From positions 1,931,001 through 1,995,000 of the forward strand of contig NZ_CP043633.1 in NCBI RefSeq assembly GCF_012974865.1: 64,000 nucleotides of DNA. Direction: 5' to 3'. Source of the DNA: Nonlabens sp. Ci31. Lineage in GTDB: Bacteria > Bacteroidota > Bacteroidia > Flavobacteriales > Flavobacteriaceae. Below, in pieces: positions 42,558-53,246 of this stretch (positions are counted from its first letter, which is position 1; the number at the start of each line of letters is the position of its first letter). A model generated the notes under the pieces. That model saw only the letters and a list, made by a program, of their open reading frames with translations. It searched no databases and had not been told where the DNA came from. The position numbers and the translations under genes are program-made.

Positions 42558-42587
42558 AAAAAAAAACCCAAGCCTAAGCTTGGGTTT
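42558..42587 (-). terminator. Intrinsic terminator of the SusC/SusD operon
   Basis: 10-bp stem (AAACCCAAGC with GCTTGGGTTT on the minus strand), 4-base loop, then a run of T's longer than eight. It is 25 bases beyond the stop of the 245-residue lipoprotein gene. Confidence 0.88.
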
Positions 42588-42612
42588 CTAAATTTATGAT
42601 GTGGATCAATAA

Positions 42613-43350
42613 TTATTGATTCACACAGAATGTTCTGCTTTGAGAAGCTCCAAAACTACCACCACCACCTGACGCAAATGTCAAGATGGAACAAGTAAGA
42701 GTGTAATTTCCTACCGTAGGATCGGCACCGTTTGCTTGAGCATCACCGAAAGCGTCAGTTATCGTAGCCGTGTAACAACCGTCAGCTAAGAAAACGTCAG
42801 CGGTGAAAGTTTGTACACCGCTAGATAAAACTGGCATCGTATAAACTACGTTACCTGTTGCATCATCAGTAATGGTAAAACCTGTTTCTTCTGCATACAA
42901 ATCAGTATTCATAGTAAAAGTAGCATCATTACAAATAACAGCTTTGAAATACTCAATTACTAAAACAGTACCAAATACATCAGTAGTAGTACTTGTTGCT
43001 TTGATTGAGAAGGTATCAGTAACACCATCTGCTAAGGTAATAGCATTAAAATCAAAATCTACAGTAGCAATACCTTCGTATGAATCTGCAGGTACCGTTA
43101 TGGTACCTAAAGTTACACCACCTGCCTCAGGAGCATCTCCTACATATTCCAGTCCGAAAGTTCTAGCCTCACTAGAAGGGCTAGTTACGGTTACCGAAAA
43201 TGTTTCTGATGTTCCCGTATCTGGAACTGAAACTTGTGCTGAGCTTTCACTCAGACCTACAGCTGTGCCTTCATACACAACTGCATCATATTCACAACTA
43301 GTAAATAGTATGGATGCAAATATGCTAAATGTTATAAATATTTTTTTCAT
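42613..43350 (-). CDS. Lipoprotein downstream of SusC/SusD
   Basis: 245 residues. Lipoprotein signal MKKIFITFSIFASILFTSC with Cys19. The body is beta-rich and threonine- and serine-heavy (SAQVSVPDTGTSETFSVTVT), likely Ig-like domains, with a later segment ADGCYTATITDAFGDA reminiscent of a small cysteine-bounded domain common in Bacteroidetes extracellular proteins. The position as third gene after SusC/SusD suggests a surface accessory binding protein (SusE/F-like by position, not by sequence). Confidence 0.7.
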   Translation of the reverse strand: MKKIFITFSIFASILFTSCEYDAVVYEGTAVGLSESSAQVSVPDTGTSETFSVTVTSPSSEARTFGLEYVGDAPEAGGVTLGTITVPADSYEGIATVDFDFNAITLADGVTDTFSIKATSTTTDVFGTVLVIEYFKAVICNDATFTMNTDLYAEETGFTITDDATGNVVYTMPVLSSGVQTFTADVFLADGCYTATITDAFGDAQANGADPTVGNYTLTCSILTFASGGGGSFGASQSRTFCVNQ

Positions 43351-43370
43351 TTTAATAAGTATTAAATTTA

Positions 43371-44834
43371 TTAATATCCAGGATTTTGTTGAGCTCTCAA
43401 CGCTGGATTTCCGTTAAATTCTACTAGAGGCAAAGGCCATGTAAATCTATCGTCATTGATTGCAATAGTACAAGCTCCGAATGGAGTACAGTCTCCTGTA
43501 TCTCTATCAACTGTTCTATTTCCTTTGCTACCCATTCTTCTAAGATCTTTATATCTGTGTCCTTCAAAAGCAAATTCTAATCTTCTTTCGTCAAGAATAC
43601 CACCCCAAGCTTCCGTCTGACTTCCATAAGAAGGAGTCGCTTGGTCTGCACCATAACGAGCATCTCTGATTTGGTCAACAAATCCTGCTGCTCCAGCTGG
43701 ATCGTTTGCTTGTGCTCTTGCTTCAGCAAGAATAAGAACCATTTCTGAAGATCTTAAAATCTTATGGTCATTCATAAGAGGTCTTCCTTGTGAACCTCTA
43801 TACTTGTTTACCGTATAAACGTTACGTCCTGCTGCAGGCCATGGTTCAAATGCTGCTGCATTCACACCTCTTCTTACGTCATTTGCATCAAATGCATTGT
43901 ATAATGCTGTTGCAACTTCGTAATAAGGAGATCCAGCAATATCAGGTCCAGTAAAGGCATATTTAGCTCCTGCCCATCCACCATTGGATGAATCACCAGT
44001 ATTACCTTGACCATCAAATGCATCGTTGATAGTTCTTTCCAATTTCATGATCACCTCAGAATTGTCGGTATCTCTGAATACATTTTCATAAGCTGTTGTT
44101 CCAGCAAGTGGATAGCTAGTTGCTAGAGTCTGTGCTATTGGAGCGGCTGTAGTGTAATCTTCACGGTAAGCGGCAGCTCTAGCTTTTAGTGCTCTAGCAG
44201 CGTCTTTACTAAAAAATATAGAACCTGAATTTGCAGAAATTAAAGATACAGCAGTATCTAAATCGTCATAAATGAAATCAAATGTATCACCTGTAGTATT
44301 TCTAAGAGCGGTGTAACCTGTACCTGTTACAAAATCTACCACTGGTATCCCTAAAGATGTATCATCTGACATGTCCACAATATAAAGACTTGCTAGTTGA
44401 AGGTGTTGCCATGCTCTTATTGCATGAGCTTGACCTAAGATATTGTCTCTTCTAGCTTCATCTCCTGTTGCGTCCACTGTTGCAGCAGCCTCAATCACTA
44501 AATTTGTTCTTCTAATGCTGGAATAATTATTTCTCCATACGTTAGAAGGACCAGCATTATTAGAGGCCAGGTTAAATCGGTATAACGATTGCCCTTGACC
44601 ACCACTGTCAAATCCAATTCTAATTTCATCAGTAAAAACTGAAGTAAAGTGCATTTCAGCAGTAACAAACATACCTGTGTAGGCGTTTATTAGGGCGTCT
44701 TCCATGTCATCTAACGACTGTATTGCCGTAGCTGCATCAAGTACACCAGGTTGTCTAATATCAGTTGCATCCTCACAGCTAAAAACTAAGCTGGCCAATG
44801 CTAAACCAAAAACTATTTTAATATTTTTCATCAT
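43371..44834 (-). CDS. SusD/RagB-family nutrient-binding lipoprotein
   Basis: 487 residues. Signal ends LASLVFSC (Cys20). The N-terminal SusD-like region (LDAATAIQSLDDMEDALINAYTGM) and the C-terminal RagB/SusD domain (EMVLILAEARAQ, LDERRLEFAFEGHRYKDLRRMG) are clear, the last being the most constant family motif. It sits over the SusC channel as a lid and chooses the cargo; no specificity can be read. It follows the SusC gene by 11 bases. The start has a double ATG. Confidence 0.95.
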   Translation of the reverse strand: MMKNIKIVFGLALASLVFSCEDATDIRQPGVLDAATAIQSLDDMEDALINAYTGMFVTAEMHFTSVFTDEIRIGFDSGGQGQSLYRFNLASNNAGPSNVWRNNYSSIRRTNLVIEAAATVDATGDEARRDNILGQAHAIRAWQHLQLASLYIVDMSDDTSLGIPVVDFVTGTGYTALRNTTGDTFDFIYDDLDTAVSLISANSGSIFFSKDAARALKARAAAYREDYTTAAPIAQTLATSYPLAGTTAYENVFRDTDNSEVIMKLERTINDAFDGQGNTGDSSNGGWAGAKYAFTGPDIAGSPYYEVATALYNAFDANDVRRGVNAAAFEPWPAAGRNVYTVNKYRGSQGRPLMNDHKILRSSEMVLILAEARAQANDPAGAAGFVDQIRDARYGADQATPSYGSQTEAWGGILDERRLEFAFEGHRYKDLRRMGSKGNRTVDRDTGDCTPFGACTIAINDDRFTWPLPLVEFNGNPALRAQQNPGY

Positions 44835-44845
44835 TATTTTTTTTA

Positions 44846-47800
44846 TTAAATTCCTAATTCAAGACCTATAGAGAGTTGTACTGGCGTAGGGAATCCTCTT
44901 GATCCGTTTGTTTGTGCTAATGGGTCATAACCTCTCCATTTAGAGAAAGTAAGAAGGTTTTCTGCATTAAAGAAAACATTTAATCTGCTCACTCCTAATT
45001 TAGAAAGAACTGCTTCATCAAAGTTATAACCTAATGTTACAAATCTTAAGTTTAAATAATCAGCTGACTGTAAATATCTAGTACTAGCAAAAGTGTTGAT
45101 ATTCGTTGCATCTAGTGATGGAATTGCAGTGTTTCTATTAGTAGGTGTCCAAGCATCCAACAAGTCTGTAGAAACGTTAAACTGACCTAAACTAGTAGGG
45201 TCTTGTACGTTTGCTAAGTCATTGTCAAAACGATCCAATCCAGTTGCAAAGTTCCATTGTGTATTTAAATAGAAATCTTTGTATTCCACATTTACGTTCA
45301 CACTACCTGTAAATTCAGGAAATAAATCTTTATTCAACCATACACGGTCTCTGTCTGGGTTAGGGTTTTCAGTTAGATCACCATTAGCGTCTAAGAATAA
45401 AAGATTACCGTTTGCTGGGTTTACACCTGCATATCGGATCGTATAATATTCAAAAACTCTATTACCTTCTCTACCAGTACCAATGATAGCATTTGAGTCA
45501 TCAGTGTTTAAATCTCTAATAATGTTCTTGTTGATGTTAGCAACACCACCTACAGTTAGAGCAAGTCCACCTTTTTCAGTTTTTCTAATCACGTCGTAGT
45601 TCAGAGATAAGTCAATACCTTTGTTGGTTAATATACCAAAGTTTCCAGCTAGGGAATAATTGTTTGTTCCTGCGATACCTGAAATATTGGTATTTGTAAA
45701 TAAATCAGTAGTATCACGATAGTACATATCTAAGCTACCTCTTAATCTAGAGTCAAATGCTTCAAAATCAAGACCTACGTTAAATTCTTTGGTAGTTTCC
45801 CATCTCAATCCGCTAAGACCAAAATTACTTACACCAACAGTTTGTAGACCAGCATAACCGGAACCTGTACCAAACGTATCTCTAAACAATCCTAAATCTG
45901 TGAATTGTGAACTAGTACCGAAAATTCCAAAGTTGTTTCCTTGGTTTACATACTGGTTACCTACTTCTCCATAAGAAAATCTTAACTTCAAGAAATCGAT
46001 ATCTGAATCTTCACCGAAGAAATCTTCTTTATGAATGTTCCAGAAAGCAGATACTGCATAAAAAGTACCCCATTTGTTATCACCTTCAAATCTGGAAGAA
46101 GCATCACGTCTTAGTGTTCCTGTAATTCCGTATTTATCGTCATAACTGTAATCGATACTACCGAAATAAGAGAATAAACCAGAGTTGTTATTATCAGCTC
46201 CAATAGTATCTACAAAGAAATCATTGGTAGGCTGATCAGCAACAAAACCTGAACCATCACCAAAAGCGAAAGTTCTCGCATCTAATCCATTTGCAAAATA
46301 ATTAAAACCTCTTAAGTGAGCCTTAAAGTATTCTGTGTATAGACCAATATTTAACCTGTGCTTTTCAGCAAAAACTTTATTGTAGTTTAAAGAAGTCGTC
46401 TGATTGAAGGTAAATTCTCTAACAGTAGATCCTTGTTGGAAACCTGCAGTAGGATTTGCTCCACCACCAAATAACAATGCGTTGAAAGAGTTAGATCCTT
46501 CAGCACGTGTTAAAACAGCATTTTGATAATCAATACCTGAAGTACTGTTTAAAGAGATGTCATCAGTAATCTTGTAGTTAAGGTTTAAACTTCCTACAAC
46601 TTTTATTTCCTCTACTTTTCTGTTATACGTTTTAAGTCTGTCTAAAAGAAACAAAGGTGTAGCAGCAAATTGTAAAGGACTTACTAAAGCTGCTCCATTT
46701 GTGTAATCACCAGCATTTAACCACGGCACCCCTGAAAATCCTGCTAAGACATAATTCCTGTTGATTGCTCCAGATCCAATACTGTTTGGTTCTTGACTAT
46801 CAGAATAGTTAGCAGTTAAATTCAACTTGTAGTTAAATTTGTCATTATCAGTACGTCCAGAAACGTTAGATCTTAAGTTGAATCTTTTTAATCTAGATTG
46901 TACTAAGATACCTTCTTGATCAAAGTAACCAAACGATGTAAACTGTCGAGAGTTTTTACCACCAGAAGAAAGACTTACGGTATTGTTTTGAGTAACACCA
47001 GTTCTAAAGAAATCTTCTCTCCAGTCGTTAGTGCCAGCTGCAGCAATTTCAGCATCTGTTAATGCAGTACCAGTACCCTGATAAGCACCAGCACCAAAAC
47101 CAACGCCTCTTTCTCTTTCAAGAGTAAGAAGTTGTTGAGAATTCATCATTCCGTAGTCGTTGTCCTGTAACTGAGTAAAAGTTGTTAAAGAGTTAAAAGA
47201 AACTTCTAAAGGAGTGTCAAAACCTCCTTGATTAGTTTCAATCACTACTACTCCGTTTGCACCACGATTTCCGTAAATAGCAGTTGCACCAGCATCCCTA
47301 AGAACACTAATTGTTTTGATGTCTTGTGGATTTAAACTACGAAAGTTGTCTTCATCTACATAAGCTCCATCAATAATAAACAAAGGTTCTCCATTACCGT
47401 TAATAGAACCAATACCTCTTAGGTTAATAGTAGAGTCACCACCTGGTTGTCCACTTGTGGTATTGATGTTTAAACCAGCAACCTGACCAGATAGCGTCTG
47501 CAAAATGTTTGCATTCGGTCTATTCTTGATCGTTTTGTCAGTTACCACACTCGAAGCTATACTACTTCTTACAGCAGTTGTAGTTCTATACCCGATAACA
47601 ACCACTTGATCTAAGGAAGTTTTCATTACCGTATTGATTACGGTTTGATTACCTACTAGGACTCTTACTTGGTCATAACCAGAATAAGTGAATACTAACG
47701 TATCTTCTGGATTAGCTTGGATTGAGTAATTTCCATCAAAGTCGGTTGTGGTGTTAGCACTTCCTCCTTTTACAGAGACGACAGCCCCAAAGAGACCACC

Positions 47801-47902
47801 TTCTGTATCAGTTACCTTTCCGGTAACGGTTTGCTGCGCAAAAGCTACTTGCACAACTAACGCTAGTAAAAGCGTTAAAATTCCATTTAATTTTGTTTTC
47901 AT
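44846..47902 (-). CDS. SusC/RagA-family TonB-linked outer-membrane protein
   Basis: 1018 residues. Signal peptide ending VQVAFAQ, then a carboxypeptidase-regulatory-like domain (VTGKVTDTEGGLFGAVVSV, about 25-95), a plug domain with LQTLSGQVAGLNIN and the PLFIIDGAYVDE plus NPQDIKTISVLRDAGATAIYG motif, and a C-terminal beta-barrel ending in the aromatic strand (VQLSIGLELGI). TonB-dependent uptake is expected across the outer membrane together with the adjacent SusD. No TonB, sigma/anti-sigma or hybrid regulator gene lies alongside. Confidence 0.95.
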   Translation of the reverse strand: MKTKLNGILTLLLALVVQVAFAQQTVTGKVTDTEGGLFGAVVSVKGGSANTTTDFDGNYSIQANPEDTLVFTYSGYDQVRVLVGNQTVINTVMKTSLDQVVVIGYRTTTAVRSSIASSVVTDKTIKNRPNANILQTLSGQVAGLNINTTSGQPGGDSTINLRGIGSINGNGEPLFIIDGAYVDEDNFRSLNPQDIKTISVLRDAGATAIYGNRGANGVVVIETNQGGFDTPLEVSFNSLTTFTQLQDNDYGMMNSQQLLTLERERGVGFGAGAYQGTGTALTDAEIAAAGTNDWREDFFRTGVTQNNTVSLSSGGKNSRQFTSFGYFDQEGILVQSRLKRFNLRSNVSGRTDNDKFNYKLNLTANYSDSQEPNSIGSGAINRNYVLAGFSGVPWLNAGDYTNGAALVSPLQFAATPLFLLDRLKTYNRKVEEIKVVGSLNLNYKITDDISLNSTSGIDYQNAVLTRAEGSNSFNALLFGGGANPTAGFQQGSTVREFTFNQTTSLNYNKVFAEKHRLNIGLYTEYFKAHLRGFNYFANGLDARTFAFGDGSGFVADQPTNDFFVDTIGADNNNSGLFSYFGSIDYSYDDKYGITGTLRRDASSRFEGDNKWGTFYAVSAFWNIHKEDFFGEDSDIDFLKLRFSYGEVGNQYVNQGNNFGIFGTSSQFTDLGLFRDTFGTGSGYAGLQTVGVSNFGLSGLRWETTKEFNVGLDFEAFDSRLRGSLDMYYRDTTDLFTNTNISGIAGTNNYSLAGNFGILTNKGIDLSLNYDVIRKTEKGGLALTVGGVANINKNIIRDLNTDDSNAIIGTGREGNRVFEYYTIRYAGVNPANGNLLFLDANGDLTENPNPDRDRVWLNKDLFPEFTGSVNVNVEYKDFYLNTQWNFATGLDRFDNDLANVQDPTSLGQFNVSTDLLDAWTPTNRNTAIPSLDATNINTFASTRYLQSADYLNLRFVTLGYNFDEAVLSKLGVSRLNVFFNAENLLTFSKWRGYDPLAQTNGSRGFPTPVQLSIGLELGI

Positions 47903-48019
47903 GTTTAGATTTATTTGAATTAGCCAGTGCCAAAAATCAAAAAAAGAAGTTAATAAAACAACTTTTATGGACTCTATTTATACTATTTATTTAAATAGCC
48001 TTAACATTAAGCTAACATC

Positions 48020-49666
48020 TTAGAAGTTTATCTTTAGGTTGATGTGAGCTACTGTGCTGGATAAGTCCACTTTAGCATCATCAAAACGGCCGTTAGCGAT
48101 GCTTAAATTTAAAATTCCAGCCTGTGTTAAAATTGCAATCCCACCACCAAATCCGTATAATTCATCAAGCTTTTTACTATTAAAATTCTCAAACACCCCT
48201 ATATCTAGAATACTGTGTAGGTAGATTTGATCATTTAAACGGTATCTATACTCAGTTGCGAGCGTGGTATAGAAAGAGCTATCTATGCTGTTTTGGTTAA
48301 ATCCTCTAATACTTCCCAGACCGCCGAATTGATAAAGCTCATTGAACTGGATATTATCAGACTTTAAATAGGTACTTGTCAACCTACCTAAAAACTTACT
48401 TCTATAACTTAGATGCCACAACTTTAAAAAGGTTGCGTGAAAATTGAATTGATTTTCAGAATTGTTTTCAATAGTCCTTTTATTCATCCCTATACGGGTA
48501 GTTAGCCATAGGTTTTCTGGCATCAAAAGGTCTGTAGTCTGCTTTTTAATCTCTGTTCTTAGTTCTATACCGTTTTTGGAAAAATCTTCTAAGTTGGCAT
48601 CTTGTCCTGTAGCCGTAGAGGTAGTGCTGATATAATTGATTCCTAATGTACTGCTCCAGTCGGGTTTGTAAAACAGTCCAGCTGTTATAGATGTTCTTTG
48701 GTAGGTACTGTCGCGCCTTTGTATCTCCAGCATAGAATTGATACCTAGAGGTGTTTTCCATAAGTATGGAAGGTCTATACTTGTTGTAAATCGTGTTTGG
48801 TCGCCATTGTCGTTCCTGTATTCTAGAAGAAATGTCTCTGCTCTATCCAGATTGTTTTGAAGTTTAAGGTTTACATAACCGTTTAGTTCTAGTTTACCCT
48901 TATTCGAATTATTAAAACCTATCAAACCATCGGCACTATTTGTTTTTATCTTTTCTAGATATATAAACACCGTGGTGCTATCTTGTTTGAATAAGACTTC
49001 TGTTTCTTTCGTTTTTTTAACAAAAGGCATATTGTCAAGACTTTTCTCTAGTCGCTCAATAGTTCTATCGTTATAGGTGTTTTTTCTTTTAGTAAAATTT
49101 TGTAAGGTATTGGTAGGGAATTTGTCATATCCCTTGACTGTTATGCGGTTTATAAATCTTTTTCTTCTCTGAGAAATCGTTAAGGTAGCCTCAATGGTAT
49201 CGGTGTGGTCAAATTTAAAATTGGCTAGTTTGGTTTTGGTAAAAGGAAATCCTTCCTGTTTCACGCGATTGTTGAGTTCAGATAGAAAATTTTCAATTTC
49301 ATTTATTGGAATGAAGTTTCGCTTTCGCGAAAGCGAAATCACTTTCATAACCTCTTTCCCAAGAACGGTATCTTCCTTCATACGCACGTGAGAATACTTC
49401 CTGTTGAGTACGATTTCTAATTGTTGTAAACTGTCATTGATCTTTTGTTGCTTATGGATAAGAAGGTTCAGGTATCCCTTTTTCCATAGGGATGCTCTAA
49501 TGCTGTCGGTTAGTTGGAGGCTGTTTCTGTCTTTCAAAAGAATCTGTACAAGGGAGTCTGCTGGAGAAACCCTTGTTTTTTTAAAGGCCAATTGGAGTTG
49601 ATTGTTCTGACAAATGCCCAGATTTAAAAATAGCATGTATATAATAAGGGCGTAGGTGTGTTTCAA
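48020..49666 (-). CDS. BamA/TamA-family outer-membrane protein
   Basis: 548 residues. Signal peptide ending NLGIC or ICQ, a POTRA-like region (about 150-240: INRITVKGYDKFPTNTL), then a beta-barrel with the RGF motif in GSIRGFNQNS and a terminal strand (AHINLKINF). It is shorter than BamA (about 800 residues), fitting the TamA-like or ShlB-like branch. The predicted start is TTG at 49666; ATG at 49636 would leave a very short signal. A 22-base palindromic repeat copy is read as SLSRKRNF. It lies 117 bases upstream of the SusC gene. Confidence 0.82.
   Translation of the reverse strand: MKHTYALIIYMLFLNLGICQNNQLQLAFKKTRVSPADSLVQILLKDRNSLQLTDSIRASLWKKGYLNLLIHKQQKINDSLQQLEIVLNRKYSHVRMKEDTVLGKEVMKVISLSRKRNFIPINEIENFLSELNNRVKQEGFPFTKTKLANFKFDHTDTIEATLTISQRRKRFINRITVKGYDKFPTNTLQNFTKRKNTYNDRTIERLEKSLDNMPFVKKTKETEVLFKQDSTTVFIYLEKIKTNSADGLIGFNNSNKGKLELNGYVNLKLQNNLDRAETFLLEYRNDNGDQTRFTTSIDLPYLWKTPLGINSMLEIQRRDSTYQRTSITAGLFYKPDWSSTLGINYISTTSTATGQDANLEDFSKNGIELRTEIKKQTTDLLMPENLWLTTRIGMNKRTIENNSENQFNFHATFLKLWHLSYRSKFLGRLTSTYLKSDNIQFNELYQFGGLGSIRGFNQNSIDSSFYTTLATEYRYRLNDQIYLHSILDIGVFENFNSKKLDELYGFGGGIAILTQAGILNLSIANGRFDDAKVDLSSTVAHINLKINF
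49317..49338. repeat. Palindromic repeat, longest copy (22 bases)
   Basis: Perfect palindrome with 11-base arms; TTT flanks on both sides extend the common core GCTTTCGCGAAAGC. Inside the BamA/TamA-like gene. Confidence 0.88.
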
Positions 49667-49766
49667 TGGAGTTTTATTATTTGGGCTTAAACCTATGAAT
49701 TAACGTATGAAATCGTTCTATTCTTATGCATTTAAAAAAGATATACTAAATATTTGAAACTGAGGT

Positions 49767-49796
49767 TTGAATAAGTCAATTTTATTCTTACCTTTG
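49767..49796 (+). promoter_or_regulatory. Promoter of the str-S10-spc super-operon
   Basis: TTG (49767-49769), exactly 19 bases, TACCTTTG (49789-49796): perfect -33/-7 match. The leader to the rpsL ATG is about 37 bases and AT-rich. This is the best-formed promoter in the window, fitting the high expression expected. Confidence 0.82.
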
Positions 49797-49837
49797 CCGA
49801 CCCTTAAAAAAGGATTAATTTATTAGCGTAAAACAAT

Positions 49838-50212
49838 ATGCCAACGATTTCACAATTAGTACGTAAAGGAAGAGCCAAAATAACCAAGAAGAGTAAATCG
49901 GCTGCTTTAGATTCATGTCCTCAACGTCGTGGAGTATGTACTCGTGTTTACACCACAACACCAAAGAAGCCTAACTCAGCAATGAGAAAGGTTGCTCGTG
50001 TTAGACTTACCAACGGTAAGGAAGTAAACGCGTACATTCCAGGAGAAGGACACAATCTACAGGAGCATTCGATAGTATTGGTTAGAGGTGGAAGGGTAAA
50101 AGATTTGCCAGGAGTTAGATATCACATTGTGCGAGGAGCACTGGACACCGCTGGTGTTGCAGACCGTACACAACGTAGATCTAAATACGGTGCAAAACGC
50201 CCTAAGAAGTAA
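49838..50212 (+). CDS. rpsL: 30S ribosomal protein S12
   Basis: 124 residues, standard. Conserved [15 protein letters not shown] and [11 protein letters not shown] loops are intact; the streptomycin-related Lys positions carry the wild-type-looking residues. First gene of the super-operon, 37 bases downstream of its promoter. Confidence 0.98.
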   Translation: MPTISQLVRKGRAKITKKSKSAALDSCPQRRGVCTRVYTTTPKKPNSAMRKVARVRLTNGKEVNAYIPGEGHNLQEHSIVLVRGGRVKDLPGVRYHIVRGALDTAGVADRTQRRSKYGAKRPKK

Positions 50213-50280
50213 ACTAAATTTTAAAAGATTGGAGCATACTCTGTTCCTATTTTTTTAATTAACAATTTCAACAAGAAGAA

Positions 50281-50757
50281 ATGAGAAAAAGACAGGCCAA
50301 GAAGCGTCCTATCCTTCCGGATCCACGCTTTAAAGACCAGCTAGTAACACGTTTCGTTAACATGATGATGTTACACGGAAAGAAGTCTACAGCGTTCAAA
50401 CTTTTTTATGATGCAATGGATATCGTAGAGGAGAAAAATCAAGATGAAGAGAAAACTTCACTAGAAGTGTGGAAAGATGCGTTATCCAACGTTATGCCAC
50501 ATGTAGAAGTGCGTTCCCGCCGTGTAGGTGGAGCAACTTTTCAAATTCCAATGCAAATCAGACCAGATAGAAAAATCTCTACTGCTATGAAATGGTTGAT
50601 TAGTTACTCTCGTAAGCGTAATGAGAAATCATTTTCTGTAAGACTAGCTTCTGAAATTCTAGCTGCGGCTAAGGAAGAAGGTGCCGCTGTTAAAAAGAAA
50701 GTGGATACTCATAAAATGGCTGAAGCAAATAAAGCATTTTCACACTTTAGATTCTAA
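50281..50757 (+). CDS. rpsG: 30S ribosomal protein S7
   Basis: 158 residues. It nucleates assembly of the 30S head. Typical [15 protein letters not shown] start and [15 protein letters not shown] motif. It ends 2 bases before fusA. Confidence 0.98.
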   Translation: MRKRQAKKRPILPDPRFKDQLVTRFVNMMMLHGKKSTAFKLFYDAMDIVEEKNQDEEKTSLEVWKDALSNVMPHVEVRSRRVGGATFQIPMQIRPDRKISTAMKWLISYSRKRNEKSFSVRLASEILAAAKEEGAAVKKKVDTHKMAEANKAFSHFRF

Positions 50758-50759
50758 AA

Positions 50760-52901
50760 ATGGCACAAAGAGATTTAAAATACACAAGAAATATTGGTAT
50801 TGCTGCGCACATTGATGCGGGTAAAACCACTACGACAGAGCGTATTCTTTTTTACACAGGAGTAAGTCATAAGATAGGTGAAGTACATGATGGTGCTGCT
50901 ACTATGGACTGGATGGAGCAAGAGCAGGAACGTGGTATTACCATTACTTCTGCAGCTACTACTTGTACATGGAAATTTCCAATGGAAAATGCAGAGCCGT
51001 TACCAGAAACTAAAGATTATCATTTTAATATTATAGACACACCAGGTCACGTTGACTTTACTGTGGAAGTTAATAGATCGTTACGTGTCCTTGATGGATT
51101 GGTATTTTTATTTAGTGCCGTTGATGGTGTGGAGCCTCAATCGGAAACTAACTGGAGACTTGCTGATAACTATAAAGTGCCTCGTATAGGTTTTGTAAAC
51201 AAAATGGACCGTCAAGGTTCTAACTTTCTTGCTGTTTGTCAGCAGGTAAAAGACATGTTGAAATCTAACGCAGTGCCGATTGTTTTAAACATTGGTGATG
51301 AGGATGAATTTAAAGGAATCATTGACCTTGTTAAAAACCGTGCTATTGTATGGCATGACGATACTCAAGGAGCGACATTTGATGTGGTCGCTATTCCTGA
51401 GGAATTGAAAGAAGAGTCCAGAAAATATCGTGGAATGCTTATCGAAGAGGTAGCTGCATATGATGAGAACTTACTGGAAAAATATATGGAGGATGAAGAC
51501 TCTATTACGGAAGATGAAGTGCATGCTGCCCTTCGTGCCGCTGTAATGGATATGTCTATTATTCCTATGATTTGTGGGTCTGCATTTAAAAATAAAGGTG
51601 TTCAGTTTTTATTAGATGCTGTATGTCGTTATTTACCTGCTCCTACAGATAAAGAGGGTATTTATGGTATCAATCCTAATACCGAAGAAAAAGAATTGCG
51701 TAGACCAGATGTGAATGAGCCTTTTGCCGCTCTTGCATTTAAAATTGCTACAGACCCATTTGTTGGTCGTTTAGCTTTCTTCCGCGCTTATTCTGGACGT
51801 CTAGATGCGGGTTCTTACATTCTTAACAACCGCTCAGGTAAAAAAGAACGTATTTCACGTATTTATCAGATGCACTCTAACAAACAAAATGCTATCGATT
51901 ATATCGAGGCAGGAGACATAGGTGCAGCAGTAGGTTTTAAAGACATCAAGACTGGGGATACCATGACTGATGAAAAGCACCCTATTGTTTTGGAATCAAT
52001 GGACTTTCCAGATCCAGTTATCGGTATCGCAGTAGAGCCAAAAACTAAGGCAGATGTGGATAAAATGGGTATGGCTTTAGCTAAACTTGCTGAAGAAGAT
52101 CCTACATTCCAGGTTAGAACTGATGAAGCCTCAGGACAGACGATTATCTCTGGAATGGGTGAGTTACACTTAGACATTATTGTGGACCGTATGCGTCGCG
52201 AGTTTAAGGTGGAGCTTAATCAAGGTCAACCGCAAGTAGAGTATAAAGAAGCTATTACAAGAGCTGCAACTCACAGAGAAACTTATAAAAAGCAATCTGG
52301 TGGTCGTGGTAAATTTGGAGACATTGTATTTACTATTGAGCCTGCTGAACCAACGGAGGAAGGTAAAATAGAAGAAGGTCTTCAATTTGTAAATAAAATC
52401 AAAGGTGGTAATGTTCCTAAGGAATTTATCCCTGCCATTGAGAAAGGTTTTCGTGAATCAATGAAAGCAGGTCCTCTTGCCGGATTTGAGATGGATAGTA
52501 TGAGAGTAACATTGACTGATGGATCGTTCCACCCTGTGGATTCTGATGCACTTTCATTTGAACTTGCTGCTAAAATGGGTTATAAGGCTTCTGCAAAATC
52601 TGCTGGTGCTGTAATTCTAGAACCTATTATGAAACTTGAAGTTATTACTCCAGAAGAAAACATGGGTGATATCGTAGGTGACCTTAACCGTCGTCGTGGT
52701 CAAGTGAATGATATGAGTGACCGTAATGGTGCTAAGGTTGTTAAAGCTGATGTGCCGTTGTCTGAGATGTTTGGTTATGTAACAACCTTACGTACGCTTT
52801 CTTCTGGTCGCGCAACTTCCACAATGTCATTTTCACATTATGCTGAGACTCCTTCTAACATTAGTGAAGAAGTAATCGCAGCAACAAAAGGTAACAATTA
52901 A
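50760..52901 (+). CDS. fusA: Elongation factor G
   Basis: GTPase that drives translocation. 713 residues. G1 [15 protein letters not shown]2 [12 protein letters not shown]3 DTPGHVDF, G4 NKMD, plus the domain IV and V sequences ([19 protein letters not shown]). Domain II and III are complete. In most bacteria tuf would follow here; it does not, as expected for Bacteroidetes. Confidence 0.98.
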   Translation: MAQRDLKYTRNIGIAAHIDAGKTTTTERILFYTGVSHKIGEVHDGAATMDWMEQEQERGITITSAATTCTWKFPMENAEPLPETKDYHFNIIDTPGHVDFTVEVNRSLRVLDGLVFLFSAVDGVEPQSETNWRLADNYKVPRIGFVNKMDRQGSNFLAVCQQVKDMLKSNAVPIVLNIGDEDEFKGIIDLVKNRAIVWHDDTQGATFDVVAIPEELKEESRKYRGMLIEEVAAYDENLLEKYMEDEDSITEDEVHAALRAAVMDMSIIPMICGSAFKNKGVQFLLDAVCRYLPAPTDKEGIYGINPNTEEKELRRPDVNEPFAALAFKIATDPFVGRLAFFRAYSGRLDAGSYILNNRSGKKERISRIYQMHSNKQNAIDYIEAGDIGAAVGFKDIKTGDTMTDEKHPIVLESMDFPDPVIGIAVEPKTKADVDKMGMALAKLAEEDPTFQVRTDEASGQTIISGMGELHLDIIVDRMRREFKVELNQGQPQVEYKEAITRAATHRETYKKQSGGRGKFGDIVFTIEPAEPTEEGKIEEGLQFVNKIKGGNVPKEFIPAIEKGFRESMKAGPLAGFEMDSMRVTLTDGSFHPVDSDALSFELAAKMGYKASAKSAGAVILEPIMKLEVITPEENMGDIVGDLNRRRGQVNDMSDRNGAKVVKADVPLSEMFGYVTTLRTLSSGRATSTMSFSHYAETPSNISEEVIAATKGNN

Positions 52902-52912
52902 TATTTCAAACG

Positions 52913-53218
52913 ATGAGTCAAAAAATCAGAATTAAACTTAAGTCTTACGATTATATGCTGGTGGATAAATCTGCTGAAAAAATCGTAAAAACTGTAAAAA
53001 GTACAGGTGCTGTTGTAACTGGACCTATTCCACTTCCAACACACAAAAAAATCTTTACAGTATTAAGATCTCCTCACGTAAATAAAAAATCTCGTGAGCA
53101 GTTTCAATTGAGTTCCTACAAGAGGCTTCTTGACATTTATAGTTCTTCTTCAAAGACTATAGATGCGCTTATGAAGTTAGAGCTTCCTAGTGGAGTTGAA
53201 GTGGAAATCAAGGTATAA
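52913..53218 (+). CDS. rpsJ: 30S ribosomal protein S10
   Basis: 101 residues. [16 protein letters not shown] start and the [28 protein letters not shown] block mark S10; it is also the NusE partner in transcription antitermination. Followed by an intergenic 93-base gap holding a stable hairpin. Confidence 0.98.
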   Translation: MSQKIRIKLKSYDYMLVDKSAEKIVKTVKSTGAVVTGPIPLPTHKKIFTVLRSPHVNKKSREQFQLSSYKRLLDIYSSSSKTIDALMKLELPSGVEVEIKV

Positions 53219-53246
53219 TTATTATACGAACGATAGTAAAATTGAT

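Noticed and set aside
42872..43417. Open frame of 181 codons on the plus strand over the lipoprotein and SusD end
   Set aside because: Antisense to a well-supported lipoprotein with signal peptide; the Ser/Val-rich product mirrors Thr/Asp codons on the other strand.
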